Shown in pieces: positions 43,979 through 54,031 of a stretch of 64,000 bases of DNA. How positions within the stretch are numbered: position 1 is the first letter of the stretch; each line of letters starts with the position of its first letter. The notes beneath the pieces were generated by a model that worked only from the letters and a program-made list of their open reading frames with translations, made no database searches and was not told the origin of the DNA. The position numbers were made by a program, and so were the translations under genes. The DNA comes from Pseudomonadota bacterium (GTDB taxonomy: Bacteria > Pseudomonadota > Gammaproteobacteria > Pseudomonadales > Pseudohongiellaceae), in NCBI GenBank assembly GCA_027621405.1, contig JAQCBT010000009.1:1-64000 (forward strand). The letters are read 5' to 3'.

Positions 43979-44002
43979 AAGGGGTCCATTCGGACCCCTT
44001 TT
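43979..44002 (+). terminator. rho-independent terminator of metY
   Basis: A 9-bp stem (43979-43987 with 43992-44000), ATTC loop and T-run, starting 30 bases after the metY stop. Confidence 0.88.
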
Positions 44003-44100
44003 CTCCGAAAAAAGCGCTGAAAAGCGGTCTTTTTTCTACATTCAGCGCTGTCGCTTTACTGTTGGCGACAAGCCCCTCCTGCCGACACTCTGAGCGCTGA

Positions 44101-44156
44101 GAGAAAATAGGGACAGATTTATTTTTTTTAAAAAATAAATCTGTCCCTATTTTCTC
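44101..44156. repeat. perfect long palindrome, REP-like copy 1
   Basis: A perfect inverted repeat with 27-base arms (44101-44127 and 44130-44156), containing GAAAATAGGGACAGATTTATTT and its complement. It sits at the junction of two convergent genes. A second copy lies at 58597-58650. The core resembles GGGACAGATTTATTT-type extragenic palindromes found around REP/RAYT-type transposases, but no transposase gene is present here. It could also act as a terminator or RNA-stabilising hairpin. Confidence 0.85.
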
Positions 44157-44237
44157 CGGTGTATTGCGAAAAAAAGCCCGACCACACAGTGACCAGGCTT
44201 TTAAAAGATTTCTTGTAATCCAGTTATAGGGAAACCA

Positions 44238-46409
44238 CTAAAAAGTCCCGCGTATCTTGATCGCCAACACGGGGCCAGCATCGGAACAGGAATCCTCGAT
44301 CTCCTGTAAGTCGCCATTCGCTATCGTGCCATTGATATAACGCGCCCTGATGCGACAGCGGTCCCGCGCATCACGCGCCTCGAAGCGGTACACAAGGTCA
44401 CCCCAGGCCTGCGCTTCGATCCAGGCGGAATAGGATCCGACCTTGGGGTAAGTCTCGATCTTGTCGATGTCGAAAACGCGGAAATCGTTGTAAAACTCCC
44501 GTCGATAATTGATCCCCCAGTTCAAGTTGTAGAACGAGGGAACGTCGTGTCGGAAACCCACATTATAGCGACTCGCGCCACCACGCAGTGATCGCTCCCG
44601 GGGAATATTGAGGAAGGGATCAGTCACTTCCGAGTCTTCCATGGCCAGGCCCGCGGTCAGCAACATCTGGGGCTGGTTGAACATCAGCAGCCGTAAGCTA
44701 CTGTTCAGGTTAAAACCGTAGCGCTCGCCGCTGCCAATATTTCCTCGCGCACCCAGAGTCTCGGTTGCCGTGGACACATCGACATTGTCGATCAGGTCAT
44801 CCAGGTCGTGATAGAAAACATTGCCGTTTAATACACCCGCATCATTGGGCAGCCGGTATTCAAGATTGGCCTCGTAGCGCCAGGACTGCTCCTGTCTGAG
44901 ATCGGCATTGCCTTCAAACGCGTTCTGCTCATCGTCGCTGCCATCGATGCTCGCTGTGAAATCGGTAAAGCTGAGCTGGGCGACATCCTTTTCGACACTC
45001 GCTCGGAACTGTACGGAAGGCGTGATATCGAATCGATAGTCCACTTTTGGGCGGAAGAAATTGAAGTCCCGTGTCTTGGATACGTTTCCAGCCTGGGAAA
45101 TTTCACTGTCCTCAAACAGGAAGGTAGTTTCGAGGCTCATGCGCTCATTGATTTGCCAGTTGTGGATTGCAAAATATTCGTAGCGCATCTCTTCCACGGT
45201 ACCGACGGCATCGGTTATCGGTGACAGGCCACCAAAGCGCTCCGATCCCGGGGTGCTACCAAGCAATCCAAGTTGCAGGGAAGTATCGAGAATGGTCTGG
45301 GCCCTTTCCACTCCGGCTTCCAGCGAGTGCAGGTCATTGATATCGAACACATAGGAAGAGCGGATGATTCTTTCCTTGGTACCGATCTCATTCGCCAGAT
45401 ACAGGTCGGCTGTCCGGGTGCTGCCGTCTACCTGATAGCGGGTTCGGTAACTGTTGCTGTCAGAATCATTGACAATAAACAGCGTTCGCCAGCGACTGCC
45501 ATCGCCAAACACGTGCATGTAGTCGCCGCCGATTTCCCAGGAACCTTCCTCGAAAGGAATATCGTCTCGCTCGAACTTCGCTGTGGGAGGATTATTGCTG
45601 AAATTAGTCAGCACTCGATCCGCGTAGGAGAAGCGATCGTTGTCCACCCATTGCAGGTTGAGATTGGCGGTATCGTTCCTGGTAAATTCATAGCCGATAT
45701 TGGCCTGCAGGGTAACCGGCCAGCCATCGTTGCCTTCATCCCTGTCGACAGTCTCGTTCGTTGAGCCATCGGGGTTGTAGCTGGTTTCAAAACCATCACG
45801 GAATTCCCAGCGTGGCTCTCGTTCCGCGCTCAGGAAATAGTTGAGAGCCCCGTTTTGGCCTGTCGCTGAAATCTTGGCACCGGGCTGATATTTGCCATCG
45901 TGGTAGTGATCCATGTTGATTTCATAGGCGAAGGAAGTGCTCGACTGGGACTGCAACAACACCACATTGATAATCTGGCTACCGCCACGAACATCCAGGT
46001 CTCCCGATGTTCCCCGGATGATCTCGATATAGTCGACCTCACTGGCAGGAATTCTGGAGAGTTGGGCGTTGCCCTCATTGCCCTTGCCGGCGATTCGACG
46101 GCCATTAATCAGCACCTGGTCGCCACCGGCACCCAAGCCCCGACGATCGGAGCCACCGGATCCACCTGGTCCACCCTGGGGGCCATTGCCGCCAAGTGCC
46201 ACCGTGATACCCGGGATCCTCTGCAACATATCGTTGACCGAAAAGGGCTGGTATTGCTCGAAATAACTGGCCGGGTAAGTGACCGTGGCATCTTCTGCTG
46301 TAGTTGGTTGGTCCTGGGCGATTGCCTGCTGGCCACTGCCCGCCAGAACTATTGCGGCAATTCCGATGGAGAGGCGTAATTTCCTGGGTGAAATTGATAG
46401 TGCTTTCAT
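44238..46409 (-). CDS. TonB-dependent receptor with Gly-rich plug insertion (paralogue 2)
   Basis: A 723-residue outer-membrane receptor with a signal peptide (ending GQQAIAQ) and plug motifs DMLQRIPGI, INGRRIAGK, IIRGTSGDLDVRGG and INVVLLQ. A Gly-rich stretch (GGNGPQGGPGGSGGS) is inserted at the same point as in the receptor at 6952-9201. The barrel ends KIRGTF. Two Cys-containing C-terminal loops (DRCRIRARY and DSCSD) are shared with paralogue 1. It is divergent from the HFDFLQF-domain gene at 46668, and its long upstream region carries an element like that of paralogue 1. The ligand is unknown. Confidence 0.9.
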   Translation of the reverse strand: MKALSISPRKLRLSIGIAAIVLAGSGQQAIAQDQPTTAEDATVTYPASYFEQYQPFSVNDMLQRIPGITVALGGNGPQGGPGGSGGSDRRGLGAGGDQVLINGRRIAGKGNEGNAQLSRIPASEVDYIEIIRGTSGDLDVRGGSQIINVVLLQSQSSTSFAYEINMDHYHDGKYQPGAKISATGQNGALNYFLSAEREPRWEFRDGFETSYNPDGSTNETVDRDEGNDGWPVTLQANIGYEFTRNDTANLNLQWVDNDRFSYADRVLTNFSNNPPTAKFERDDIPFEEGSWEIGGDYMHVFGDGSRWRTLFIVNDSDSNSYRTRYQVDGSTRTADLYLANEIGTKERIIRSSYVFDINDLHSLEAGVERAQTILDTSLQLGLLGSTPGSERFGGLSPITDAVGTVEEMRYEYFAIHNWQINERMSLETTFLFEDSEISQAGNVSKTRDFNFFRPKVDYRFDITPSVQFRASVEKDVAQLSFTDFTASIDGSDDEQNAFEGNADLRQEQSWRYEANLEYRLPNDAGVLNGNVFYHDLDDLIDNVDVSTATETLGARGNIGSGERYGFNLNSSLRLLMFNQPQMLLTAGLAMEDSEVTDPFLNIPRERSLRGGASRYNVGFRHDVPSFYNLNWGINYRREFYNDFRVFDIDKIETYPKVGSYSAWIEAQAWGDLVYRFEARDARDRCRIRARYINGTIANGDLQEIEDSCSDAGPVLAIKIRGTF

Positions 46410-46667
46410 GTCAGATTGCAGGCTCCCTTTGCCTTCTTGTTGCAGCTGCCTGCCTGTATTTCCTCGCGCGCTATGGATTGCGCAAGGCGATTTCTCTCCA
46501 GGCAGGGATCGAAACGCGCAGTATGCCCTCCAGAAGACTCCAGAAGAATCAAAAGTTGCACGAAAACTTTAACAATTTGTAATAAAGACAAAGGAAAAAC
46601 GAAACGATTAGCTTACTTTGACTTCGTGGAAGCAGAAACAGGCGAGTGGCAACTCGTAACTGACTCC
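46410..46667. promoter_or_regulatory. shared promoter region of receptor 2 and the HFDFLQF gene
   Basis: A 258-base divergent region. On the minus strand, CTTTATTACAAATT (46587-46574) followed by AGTTTT (46568-46563) resembles the element upstream of receptor 1 at 6850-6876. A plus-strand frame stays open through the region (from 46416), but its translation looks like neither a signal peptide nor a domain. Confidence 0.3.
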
Positions 46668-47156
46668 ATGGGCGAGGAACCGGGAGATAACGAACATGAG
46701 CGTGCCTATCGGAATGTGCTGCAATCGATCACAGGGGCACAAGCACAACTCCTGCAGGAACTGGATGCCCTCACTTCCGGTCAGCTTGCCCATTTCGATT
46801 TCCTGCAGTTTCAACACATGGAGTTGATCCGTTATTCGAGGGCGTTGCTGCACCCTCCGTCAACCCTGTCCACGGCCCAACACACATTGATTGTTGAGCA
46901 GGCGGATCTGCTATTCCGACAGGTGATGGCGCTGGAACTGGTTATCGCAGATTTCCTGCAAGCATTTGTTCGCGCTGGAGATCTGCAGAATCTATTGCAG
47001 CAAGCAGAAAGCGAGTTGGTTCTGCTATCCAGAGACGAAGCAGAATCTGTACTGACAGAGAGCAGGCAGCAGCTACAGCAATCGCTTGCGGAAATACGAA
47101 CCCAGGTTCAGGATCAAGTAAGACAACTGGCAGTACTTCGAAACAGCTTTCAATGA
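46668..47156 (+). CDS. free-standing HFDFLQF helical domain protein
   Basis: About 162 residues if started at ATG 46668. GTG 46627 or a start further upstream in the open frame (to 46416) is possible, and none has a good ribosome site. It contains HFDFLQFQHMELIR (from 46791) and a helical continuation LELVIADFLQ, homologous to the C-terminal domain of the dihaem peroxidase at 4292-6043 (HFDFLQFEHIEMLR, YELQIADFLR). Conserved His, Asp, His, Glu and Arg could form a metal or haem site; this is inference. No export signal is evident, whereas the peroxidase-fused copy must be periplasmic. It is divergent from the TonB receptor gene and convergent with the allophanate hydrolase gene. Confidence 0.65.
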   Translation: MGEEPGDNEHERAYRNVLQSITGAQAQLLQELDALTSGQLAHFDFLQFQHMELIRYSRALLHPPSTLSTAQHTLIVEQADLLFRQVMALELVIADFLQAFVRAGDLQNLLQQAESELVLLSRDEAESVLTESRQQLQQSLAEIRTQVQDQVRQLAVLRNSFQ

Positions 47157-47206
47157 CTCCTTATGTATGGGCCGAATGAGAACCCGTTCGTGACAAGTGG
47201 GTGGAG

Positions 47207-49027
47207 CTAGATTGACTCCAAATATTTTCGCCATGAACCAAGCGAAGTAATGTCTTCCGCATCATTCACCGCCAGACCTTCACAAACAAATCCGCTCACC
47301 CAGCTGCCATTCTCGAGTTCCAGTTTGCCAATGCCCAGTGGATAGGGAATGGCTGCAACAAAACTGCCAAACTCAGACTCCGGAACTGACCAGACTTCCA
47401 CCAGGATACTGTCACCATCCCTCTCATCACGCACCAGACCGGGACGCTTCACCGGACCACCCTTCAATGCATAGAAGCGGTAGTTGTTGCTGGTCCGGGT
47501 CTGCGTCACCAGAGTCGCTCCCCGCTCCTGCAGTTGCCAATTCAGAGGCATGCCACTGAGATGAGCGCCGCACACGGCAACCTGGATGCGTTGAGTATTG
47601 GAGATGGTATTGTAGGCTTTGTTTGTATTGTGGACCTGAGAGGTCGCTCCCATGGGCAACTTCTTCAGGCGCTCCCAGGCGAGCGCATGGTTCAGCAGGC
47701 TCATCTCCCTGAATCTGGGTGCAACCATGGTAATACCGAATGGAATGCCGTTAGCCATGAAGCCCGCAGGTATGGCTAGCCCACACAGGTCCAGCAGGTT
47801 CATGTAATTGGTGTAATAGCCCATATTCGAATTTAACTCGACGGGGTTAGCCAGTAATTCGGCGATGAGATAGCTTCGCGGGGCCGTGGGGCTGAGCAAG
47901 AAATCAACTTCTTCAAAAAGTTTCTCTGCATAGACACGATACTCCTGAAGTTTGTATTCAGCCTTGAAGGCCGCCACTGCATCTTTAGCGGCGGCGGTTT
48001 CGATGATGCCCCTTACCACTTCATGAATCGCATCGGGCTGTTGCTCCAGCATGGATTCGATCGCCGCATATCGTTCGGCGACCCATGGTCCTTCGTACAA
48101 CAACTTTGCCGCACGCAACAGCGGCTCGAAGTCGACCTCAACAACGGTCGCACCGAGTGCTTGCCAATCCTTCAACGCGGCGCGGAAAAGCTCTGCTGCA
48201 GACTGTTCACCAAAGAATTCCAGCTGTTCCGGTTTAGGTACGCCGATAACTGGTGCATTAGCGGGCTCGCCGAAAAAGCGCTGGCTATTGCTGAAGGGAT
48301 TGGCCCTCGCATAGGAATCCTTTGGATCCTTGCAGGCAAGAACCGCAAACAACTTCTCAGCATCTGCCACACATAGTGCAAAAACACTGGGGCAATCCAG
48401 TGTACGACAGGCAGGCACGACACCAGACATTCCAAAAACCCCGCGGGTTGGCTTGAGGCCATAGATATTATTGAGCATCGCTGGCACCCGGCCCGAGCCT
48501 GCGGTATCGGTACCCAGGGAAAAACTTGCCAGTCCGAGTGACACGGCGACCGCAGAGCCGGAGCTGGAGCCTCCCGAGATCACCTCCCCATCGAAGGCAT
48601 TCTGGCAGGGCCCCCACGGTTCAGGCGATCGGGTACCAACCAGTCCGGTGGCGAACTGATCCATGTTGGTTTTCCCGAGTGGTATCGCTCCGGCTGCCAC
48701 CAGCTTCTGCACGACGAACGCACTCTCCTGTGCAACATAGGAGAATTTCGGACAGGCTGCGGTGGTGGGGATGCCTTCGATGTCCATGTTGTCCTTGACG
48801 GCGAAGGGCACGCCGTAAAGGGGCAGCTCTTCTGCAGAGCCTGACTCCAGTCGTAACAGGTAGGGTTCCAGTTCCTCCTCGGAGAGTCTCCTGATCCAGA
48901 TATTTTTTTGCGCATACTGATCGGCTTTTGCTATTAGGTGTGAGACAAGTTCTCTCGGAGTGAAGTCACCGTCCAGATAGCCTTGCCGCACGGCGTCGAT
49001 ATGGGGCACGAAATCCTGGGGAATCAT
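47207..49027 (-). CDS. atzF: allophanate hydrolase
   Basis: A 606-residue amidase-signature enzyme. The N-terminal domain has the Lys of VKDNMDIEG, GGSSSGSAVAVSLG and 'LGTDTAGSGRVPA' (Ser-cisSer-Lys triad). The C-terminal ~160 residues form the allophanate-specific extra domain (IQVAVCGAHLSGMPLN, 'FVAAIPYPLGIGKLELENG'). It hydrolyses allophanate to ammonia and CO2 in the cytoplasm. Its start overlaps the end of the carboxylase gene by four bases, so the two are coupled. It is the last gene of the operon. Confidence 0.94.
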   Translation of the reverse strand: MIPQDFVPHIDAVRQGYLDGDFTPRELVSHLIAKADQYAQKNIWIRRLSEEELEPYLLRLESGSAEELPLYGVPFAVKDNMDIEGIPTTAACPKFSYVAQESAFVVQKLVAAGAIPLGKTNMDQFATGLVGTRSPEPWGPCQNAFDGEVISGGSSSGSAVAVSLGLASFSLGTDTAGSGRVPAMLNNIYGLKPTRGVFGMSGVVPACRTLDCPSVFALCVADAEKLFAVLACKDPKDSYARANPFSNSQRFFGEPANAPVIGVPKPEQLEFFGEQSAAELFRAALKDWQALGATVVEVDFEPLLRAAKLLYEGPWVAERYAAIESMLEQQPDAIHEVVRGIIETAAAKDAVAAFKAEYKLQEYRVYAEKLFEEVDFLLSPTAPRSYLIAELLANPVELNSNMGYYTNYMNLLDLCGLAIPAGFMANGIPFGITMVAPRFREMSLLNHALAWERLKKLPMGATSQVHNTNKAYNTISNTQRIQVAVCGAHLSGMPLNWQLQERGATLVTQTRTSNNYRFYALKGGPVKRPGLVRDERDGDSILVEVWSVPESEFGSFVAAIPYPLGIGKLELENGSWVSGFVCEGLAVNDAEDITSLGSWRKYLESI

Positions 49028-52000
49028 GGCCGCTCCTCAATGAACACCAGGGGTGTACCCGACTGTACGCTGGAACCTGCCACCTTGAGAGCCTTCACTA
49101 CCCGCCCCACGCAAGGCGCACTCACCACAATCTCCATCTTCATGGATTCCAGAATCAATAGCGTATCGCCCTCTTCCACCTCGGTACCTTCGTCCACCTC
49201 AAGCTTCCAGACACTACCCGCCACGGGACTCTCGACGACGGAGACTCCTTCCGGAATGGTCTCGCCTTCGGTATCGATCTCGACGGGCTTTTCCTCAAAA
49301 TGGAATTGGCCATCCCGCCGCCAGTTTGCCAGCTCCTCGTCAAAGGCCTTCTGCTGGCGGCCCTTGAATTGACTGATCTCCCCGGCATACTTCTCAAGAA
49401 ATGCCTTGTATTCGGCCAGGCTGAACTCCGTCTCTTCGATCCTGATGGGATAGGTACCGATTGGGAATTTCTGACGTATGCGAACCAGTTCCTGGTCATC
49501 CACCGGATAGAAGCGAATCTGGTCGAAGAACCTGAGCAGCCACGGCTTGGAGAATTCTTTCGTCTGTCGATATCGATTCCACATCTGTAAGGTGCGACCC
49601 ACGAACTGGTAGCCTCCCGGCCCTTCCATCCCATAGATGCACAGATAGGATCCGCCGATACCCACGGAGTTCTCCGCAGTCCAGGTTCTGGCCGGATTGT
49701 ACTTCGTGGTTACCAGGCGGTGTCTGGGATCCATTGGCGTTGCCACTGGCGCTCCCAGGTAGACGTCCCCCAGACCCATCACCAGGTAATTCGCGTCAAA
49801 GACGATACGCTTGACCTCGTCAATGGATTCCAGTCCGTTGATGCGGCGAATGAATTCGATGTTTGACGGATACCAGGGCGCATCCTTCCGCACCACCTGG
49901 TGGTATCTTTCAATTGCCAGCTTGCACTGCTCGTCATCCCAGGACAGGGGCAGGTGAACGATGCGAGACGCGACTGGTTTGTCCTCAATCTCGGCAATCT
50001 GCTCAAGAAGTTCTGCGATCCTGCCTATCAGTTGCTGCTCGGAGATTGCCAGTGCGTCATAGTGAACCTGCAGGGAACGAATACCGGGAGTCAATTCTTG
50101 CAGACCGGGGATAGCAGCCTCGTTCAAGGCCAGCATCAGGCGATGCGCCTGGAAGCGGAGCTCGATATCCAGCACCATCTCGCCGAATTCGATCAAGAGC
50201 CAGCTGTCGCCGCTGCGCCTGATAGCCACGTCATGTTCACCCATACGACACAGGGTAATTTCCGGCGCGTAATTGTCGATTACCAGAAGAGCTGATGTCT
50301 CCGACCGGAGGGAAGCGACCTCCTGCTCGCGGATCCTCAGTTCCTCGATGGCAGATTGTTTGCTCACTGGCACGAAGCGCACTTTATCGCCGGCCGATAG
50401 CTGACCGACCTTCCACAGATCAGCCGTCACCACCGTAGCAGGACAGACGAAGCCACCCAGGGAGGGTCCGTCAGGACCGAGAATTACCGGCATATCACCC
50501 GTGAAATCCACTGTGCCGAAGGCGTAGGCATTGTCATGGATGTTGGAGGGATGCATTCCCGCCTCGCCGCCGTCATTGCGCGCCCACTCCGGCTTCGGTC
50601 CCAGCAGGCGTACTCCGGTTCGGCTGGAATTGAAATGCACTTCCCAGTCGTGGTTAAAGAAGGTATCGATGTAGCTCTCTTCGAAAAAATCTGGCGCACC
50701 CTGCGGCCCGGGAATGACATGGAGTTCCCAGCGCTTGCTAATTGCCGGGCGCAAATCAGTGGGTACAACCTTCTGATCCTGGATGGGTGCGACTTCCCCA
50801 GCAGAGAGATGCAGCACGTCACCTGTTCGCAACGCACGTCCAGCATGGCCTCCGAATTGGCCGAGAGTAAATGTAGCCTTGGCACCGAGATAATCGGGAC
50901 AGGCTATACCATCCTTTATCAACAGGTAGGCTCTGGCACCTCCCTCCTTGACCTTTCCAATCTTCAGTTCCTGTCCGGACTCTACCTTTAGCACTGTCCA
51001 GAACGGGACCTCTTTGCCATCCAGTTCCGCGCTCATCTCGGCACCGGTCAGGACAACCCAGGTAGCGGAAAGAAATTTCAAGCATGGGCCGTTCAGGGTC
51101 ATCTCCAGGCCCGCGGCTGTCGGCGGATTGCCAAGCAGCTGGTTACCAAGGCGGAAGCTCCTGCTATCGAATGGCCCGGAGGGCGGGACACCTACATCCC
51201 AATAGCCTGTTCGTCCGGGGAAATCCTGCACAGTCGTCATAGTGCCCGGCGTGAGCACTTCAATCCCATGCTTGCTGTACTCAAAGCCGGCCAGGGTCTT
51301 GGTGAAATACTGCCCGCTGCTCAGAGGCTCGGAAACAATTAGCTGCTGCAAGTAGTCGAGATTCGTCTCGATGCCGTAGATGCTTGTAGCTGCGATAGCC
51401 TGACCAAGACCTGCCAGTGCCTGCTCTCTGTTGTCTGCAATGGCAATGATCTTGGCAAGCATCGGATCGAAGAACGGACTGACCTCGACCCCGGATTCTA
51501 TCCAGTGATCGACCCTTAGAGAGCCGGCTGATGGCTCTGGAAACTGCACGTAGGAGAGTAGACCCGCACAGGGTTGAAAGTTCTTGAAGGGATCCTCTGC
51601 ATAGATCCGCGCCTGCACGGCATGACCTTTCGGCGCCAGAGACTGCTCCAGTTCTGCCAGGTCAGGCAGGGAATGTTCTCCCAACCTCACCATCCATTCG
51701 ACGATGTCAACCGAATAGATCTCTTCGGTTACCCCGTGTTCCACCTGCAGGCGCGTATTTACCTCGAGAAAATAGAACCGCTCGGTATCGGCATCGTAAA
51801 TGAACTCAACGGTTCCCGCGCTGCGATAATCGACTGCGCCGAGTAATCTGCAAGCCACTTCATGAAGCTCTTTTCTCACCGGGTCTGCAAGATTAGGTGC
51901 AGGCGTCTCCTCGATCACCTTTTGATTACGCCGCTGTGCCGAGCAGTCCCGCTCACCGAGAGCGATGACCCTGCCCTCGCCATCACCAAACACCTGTACC

Positions 52001-52644
52001 TCTATATGGCGCGCGTTCTCGACAAATTTCTCCAGGAACAGATCGGCATTGGAAAAATTGTTGGCGCTGAGTTGAGCCACAGAATCATAGCTCTTGCTCA
52101 ACTCACCGGCATTCCAGCACAGTTGCATGCCGATACCACCACCACCGGCTGTGCTCTTCAAAATAACCGGGTAGCCGATCGCTTCGGCTTCGGACAATGC
52201 GCTATTTAAATCCTTGAGCACTCCCGTGCCAGGCAATAGTGGGACTTGCTGCGCTTCTGCCAGTTCCCGTGCCCGGTGCTTGAGGCCGAATGCCTGTATC
52301 TGGGAAGCTGTTGGCCCGAGGAACAGCAAGCCGTGTTTTTCGCAGTTGGCAACAAAATCTGTATTTTCACTGAGGAAACCGTAGCCCGGATGCACAGCAT
52401 CTGCGCCGGCTTCCCTGGCTATAGTGAATAGCTTTTCCTGGCTAAGGTAGGTATCGCGAGCAGAGCCTTCACCCAGGGAATAGGCCTCGTCAGCGTACCT
52501 GACGTGGAGGGATTCCCGATCTGCTTCTGCATAGACGACAATGGCCCGGATGCCCAGCTTCTTCAAAGTTCTGGTGATGCGCACCGCTATCGCGCCGCGG
52601 TTTGCTATGAGAACGCTCTTTACCTTGTTAACAGAATGCGACAT
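49024..52644 (-). CDS. urea/guanidine carboxylase, biotin-dependent
   Basis: A 1206-residue single-chain carboxylase taken from ATG 52644, which has GGGAGG upstream; a GTG at 52662 would overlap that ribosome site and the preceding gene. Domain order is biotin carboxylase (residues ~1-450), carboxyltransferase AHS2 (TVQDFPGRTGYWDVGVPPSG) and AHS1 (LGDVYLGAPVATPMDPR), then a C-terminal BCCP with biotinyl Lys in ESMKMEI. It carboxylates urea or guanidine at the expense of ATP. With the two DUF1989 neighbours, guanidine is the more likely substrate: such pairs act as carboxyguanidine deiminase. The discriminating carboxyltransferase residue was not resolved by eye. Confidence 0.92.
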   Translation of the reverse strand: MSHSVNKVKSVLIANRGAIAVRITRTLKKLGIRAIVVYAEADRESLHVRYADEAYSLGEGSARDTYLSQEKLFTIAREAGADAVHPGYGFLSENTDFVANCEKHGLLFLGPTASQIQAFGLKHRARELAEAQQVPLLPGTGVLKDLNSALSEAEAIGYPVILKSTAGGGGIGMQLCWNAGELSKSYDSVAQLSANNFSNADLFLEKFVENARHIEVQVFGDGEGRVIALGERDCSAQRRNQKVIEETPAPNLADPVRKELHEVACRLLGAVDYRSAGTVEFIYDADTERFYFLEVNTRLQVEHGVTEEIYSVDIVEWMVRLGEHSLPDLAELEQSLAPKGHAVQARIYAEDPFKNFQPCAGLLSYVQFPEPSAGSLRVDHWIESGVEVSPFFDPMLAKIIAIADNREQALAGLGQAIAATSIYGIETNLDYLQQLIVSEPLSSGQYFTKTLAGFEYSKHGIEVLTPGTMTTVQDFPGRTGYWDVGVPPSGPFDSRSFRLGNQLLGNPPTAAGLEMTLNGPCLKFLSATWVVLTGAEMSAELDGKEVPFWTVLKVESGQELKIGKVKEGGARAYLLIKDGIACPDYLGAKATFTLGQFGGHAGRALRTGDVLHLSAGEVAPIQDQKVVPTDLRPAISKRWELHVIPGPQGAPDFFEESYIDTFFNHDWEVHFNSSRTGVRLLGPKPEWARNDGGEAGMHPSNIHDNAYAFGTVDFTGDMPVILGPDGPSLGGFVCPATVVTADLWKVGQLSAGDKVRFVPVSKQSAIEELRIREQEVASLRSETSALLVIDNYAPEITLCRMGEHDVAIRRSGDSWLLIEFGEMVLDIELRFQAHRLMLALNEAAIPGLQELTPGIRSLQVHYDALAISEQQLIGRIAELLEQIAEIEDKPVASRIVHLPLSWDDEQCKLAIERYHQVVRKDAPWYPSNIEFIRRINGLESIDEVKRIVFDANYLVMGLGDVYLGAPVATPMDPRHRLVTTKYNPARTWTAENSVGIGGSYLCIYGMEGPGGYQFVGRTLQMWNRYRQTKEFSKPWLLRFFDQIRFYPVDDQELVRIRQKFPIGTYPIRIEETEFSLAEYKAFLEKYAGEISQFKGRQQKAFDEELANWRRDGQFHFEEKPVEIDTEGETIPEGVSVVESPVAGSVWKLEVDEGTEVEEGDTLLILESMKMEIVVSAPCVGRVVKALKVAGSSVQSGTPLVFIEERP

Positions 52645-52646
52645 CG

Positions 52647-53291
52647 CTATTGATCCTCCCACACGAGGACTTCGATCGGAGTCGGATTGTAGGCATTACA
52701 GGGATTGTTCAACTGGGGACAATTACTAATCAACACGATGACGTCCATGCAGGCTTTCAGTTCTACATACTTGCCAGCATCAGAGATTCCGTCTTCAAAC
52801 GTGAGTCCGCCTTCGGGAGTAACGGGTACGTTCATGAAGAAGTTGATATTGTGGGTGATATCCCGCTTGCCCAGCCCAAACTCGCCGCGTTTATTGACCG
52901 CCAGCATCCAGCTATCCCGGCAGGCGTGCATACACTTCTTCTCCAGAGCATAGCGCACCGTATTGGACTCGGTGGCGCAGGCTCCGCCGAGTGTATCGTG
53001 ACGACCGCAGGTGTCAGCCACGATCTCCAGCAAGGGGTTTCCACGATTGGAAAGCAAGGTCGTTCCCGCAGTCAGGTAGATGTTGCCCTGCTCACGGATG
53101 GTGTCCATCGCCGAGTATCGTTCACTGGGATCTGCAAGGCTATAGAACAGAGTGTCTGCCGCCTGGTTGCCTTCAAGATCGAGTATGCGCAGCGTCTGCC
53201 CCTTTCGAAGCGGCTCCATCCAGTAATCGCCCGCGGGAACGACATTACGTACACTGGCTTGCTCTGCTTTAAGGTTGCTCTCGACGATCAT
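52647..53291 (-). CDS. urea-carboxylase-associated protein 2 (DUF1989; carboxyguanidine deiminase subunit)
   Basis: A 214-residue DUF1989 protein ([52 protein letters not shown]) with Cys in [13 protein letters not shown]. It overlaps the upstream UAAP1 gene by one base and ends three bases before the carboxylase start. Proteins of this pair have been shown to deiminate carboxyguanidine to allophanate, linking the carboxylase to AtzF. Confidence 0.88.
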   Translation of the reverse strand: MIVESNLKAEQASVRNVVPAGDYWMEPLRKGQTLRILDLEGNQAADTLFYSLADPSERYSAMDTIREQGNIYLTAGTTLLSNRGNPLLEIVADTCGRHDTLGGACATESNTVRYALEKKCMHACRDSWMLAVNKRGEFGLGKRDITHNINFFMNVPVTPEGGLTFEDGISDAGKYVELKACMDVIVLISNCPQLNNPCNAYNPTPIEVLVWEDQ

Positions 53292-54031
53292 CAGTAACCT
53301 CCTTGCAGATGATAGATGGCGTTATTCTGGAAGCCCCTTATGTTTTCCGGCCTTGAATTCATGCAGAAGTCGTCTGCCGACACAGGCTCCGCCTTGCGAA
53401 TCTGATAGCCAATGGGTTTGCGGGGATATTCGGGAGCCGGGTTCATCGGGTGCGGACAGGTATGCAGGATCACGAGGGTATCCATCTCGAATCGCAGGTC
53501 GATGCTGTCGCCAGCCTTGCTATGGTCAGGCTGAAAATGCATGTCGCCCCGCTCGTCAACGGTGACCTTGCTGAACAGGTTCAGGTTTGCTGCAAGATCG
53601 GCGCTTCCCAATCCGTACTTGGCCATTTCCACGTCGAAGCAATGCTCACCACTCAGAGTCCAGTCGTTGCGAGCTTCCTGGTAGGACTTGACGGCATACT
53701 TCTGCTTCAGTTTCGCTTCACTGAGATTGCCACCGACGCTGTCATGCCAATCCAGCGAATCCTCTGTAATCGAGCAGAAGATCCTGCCCATATCAGAGTA
53801 CAGACAATGTCCCTTGGTCAGTTTAAAGGTGTGCTGGCATTTCAGGGTGTCGGGCGCGTTATAGCGCTCCAGCTTTTCCAGCGGGTTGTAGAACAGCATG
53901 CCGACGTTAGCCCCGCCCTCGAGATCAATTAGGCGCAGAACTGTCCCGCGACGCATCAATAGCGACCAATGCGCTCCGCCCTCGAGGCGGTCCTCATACA
54001 TCATTACCTGATCAGGAAATATTTCGGCCAT
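53291..54031 (-). CDS. urea-carboxylase-associated protein 1 (DUF1989; carboxyguanidine deiminase subunit)
   Basis: A 246-residue DUF1989 protein ([34 protein letters not shown], '[13 protein letters not shown]', [15 protein letters not shown]). A GAGGAGAAAA ribosome site precedes ATG 54031. It is homologous to its downstream partner, and the two are expected to form a hetero-complex. A 225-base gap separates it from the ABC transporter ATPase gene; that gap shows no gene. Confidence 0.88.
   Translation of the reverse strand: MAEIFPDQVMMYEDRLEGGAHWSLLMRRGTVLRLIDLEGGANVGMLFYNPLEKLERYNAPDTLKCQHTFKLTKGHCLYSDMGRIFCSITEDSLDWHDSVGGNLSEAKLKQKYAVKSYQEARNDWTLSGEHCFDVEMAKYGLGSADLAANLNLFSKVTVDERGDMHFQPDHSKAGDSIDLRFEMDTLVILHTCPHPMNPAPEYPRKPIGYQIRKAEPVSADDFCMNSRPENIRGFQNNAIYHLQGGY

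Noticed and set aside
44101..44156. CRISPR repeat
   Set aside because: The element is a solitary perfect palindrome with a second copy 14 kb away. There is no repeat-spacer array or cas gene.
46416..46667. N-terminal extension of the HFDFLQF protein
   Set aside because: The translation is Cys/Arg-scattered without a signal peptide and overlaps the receptor promoter region, so it is treated as non-coding although the true start is uncertain.
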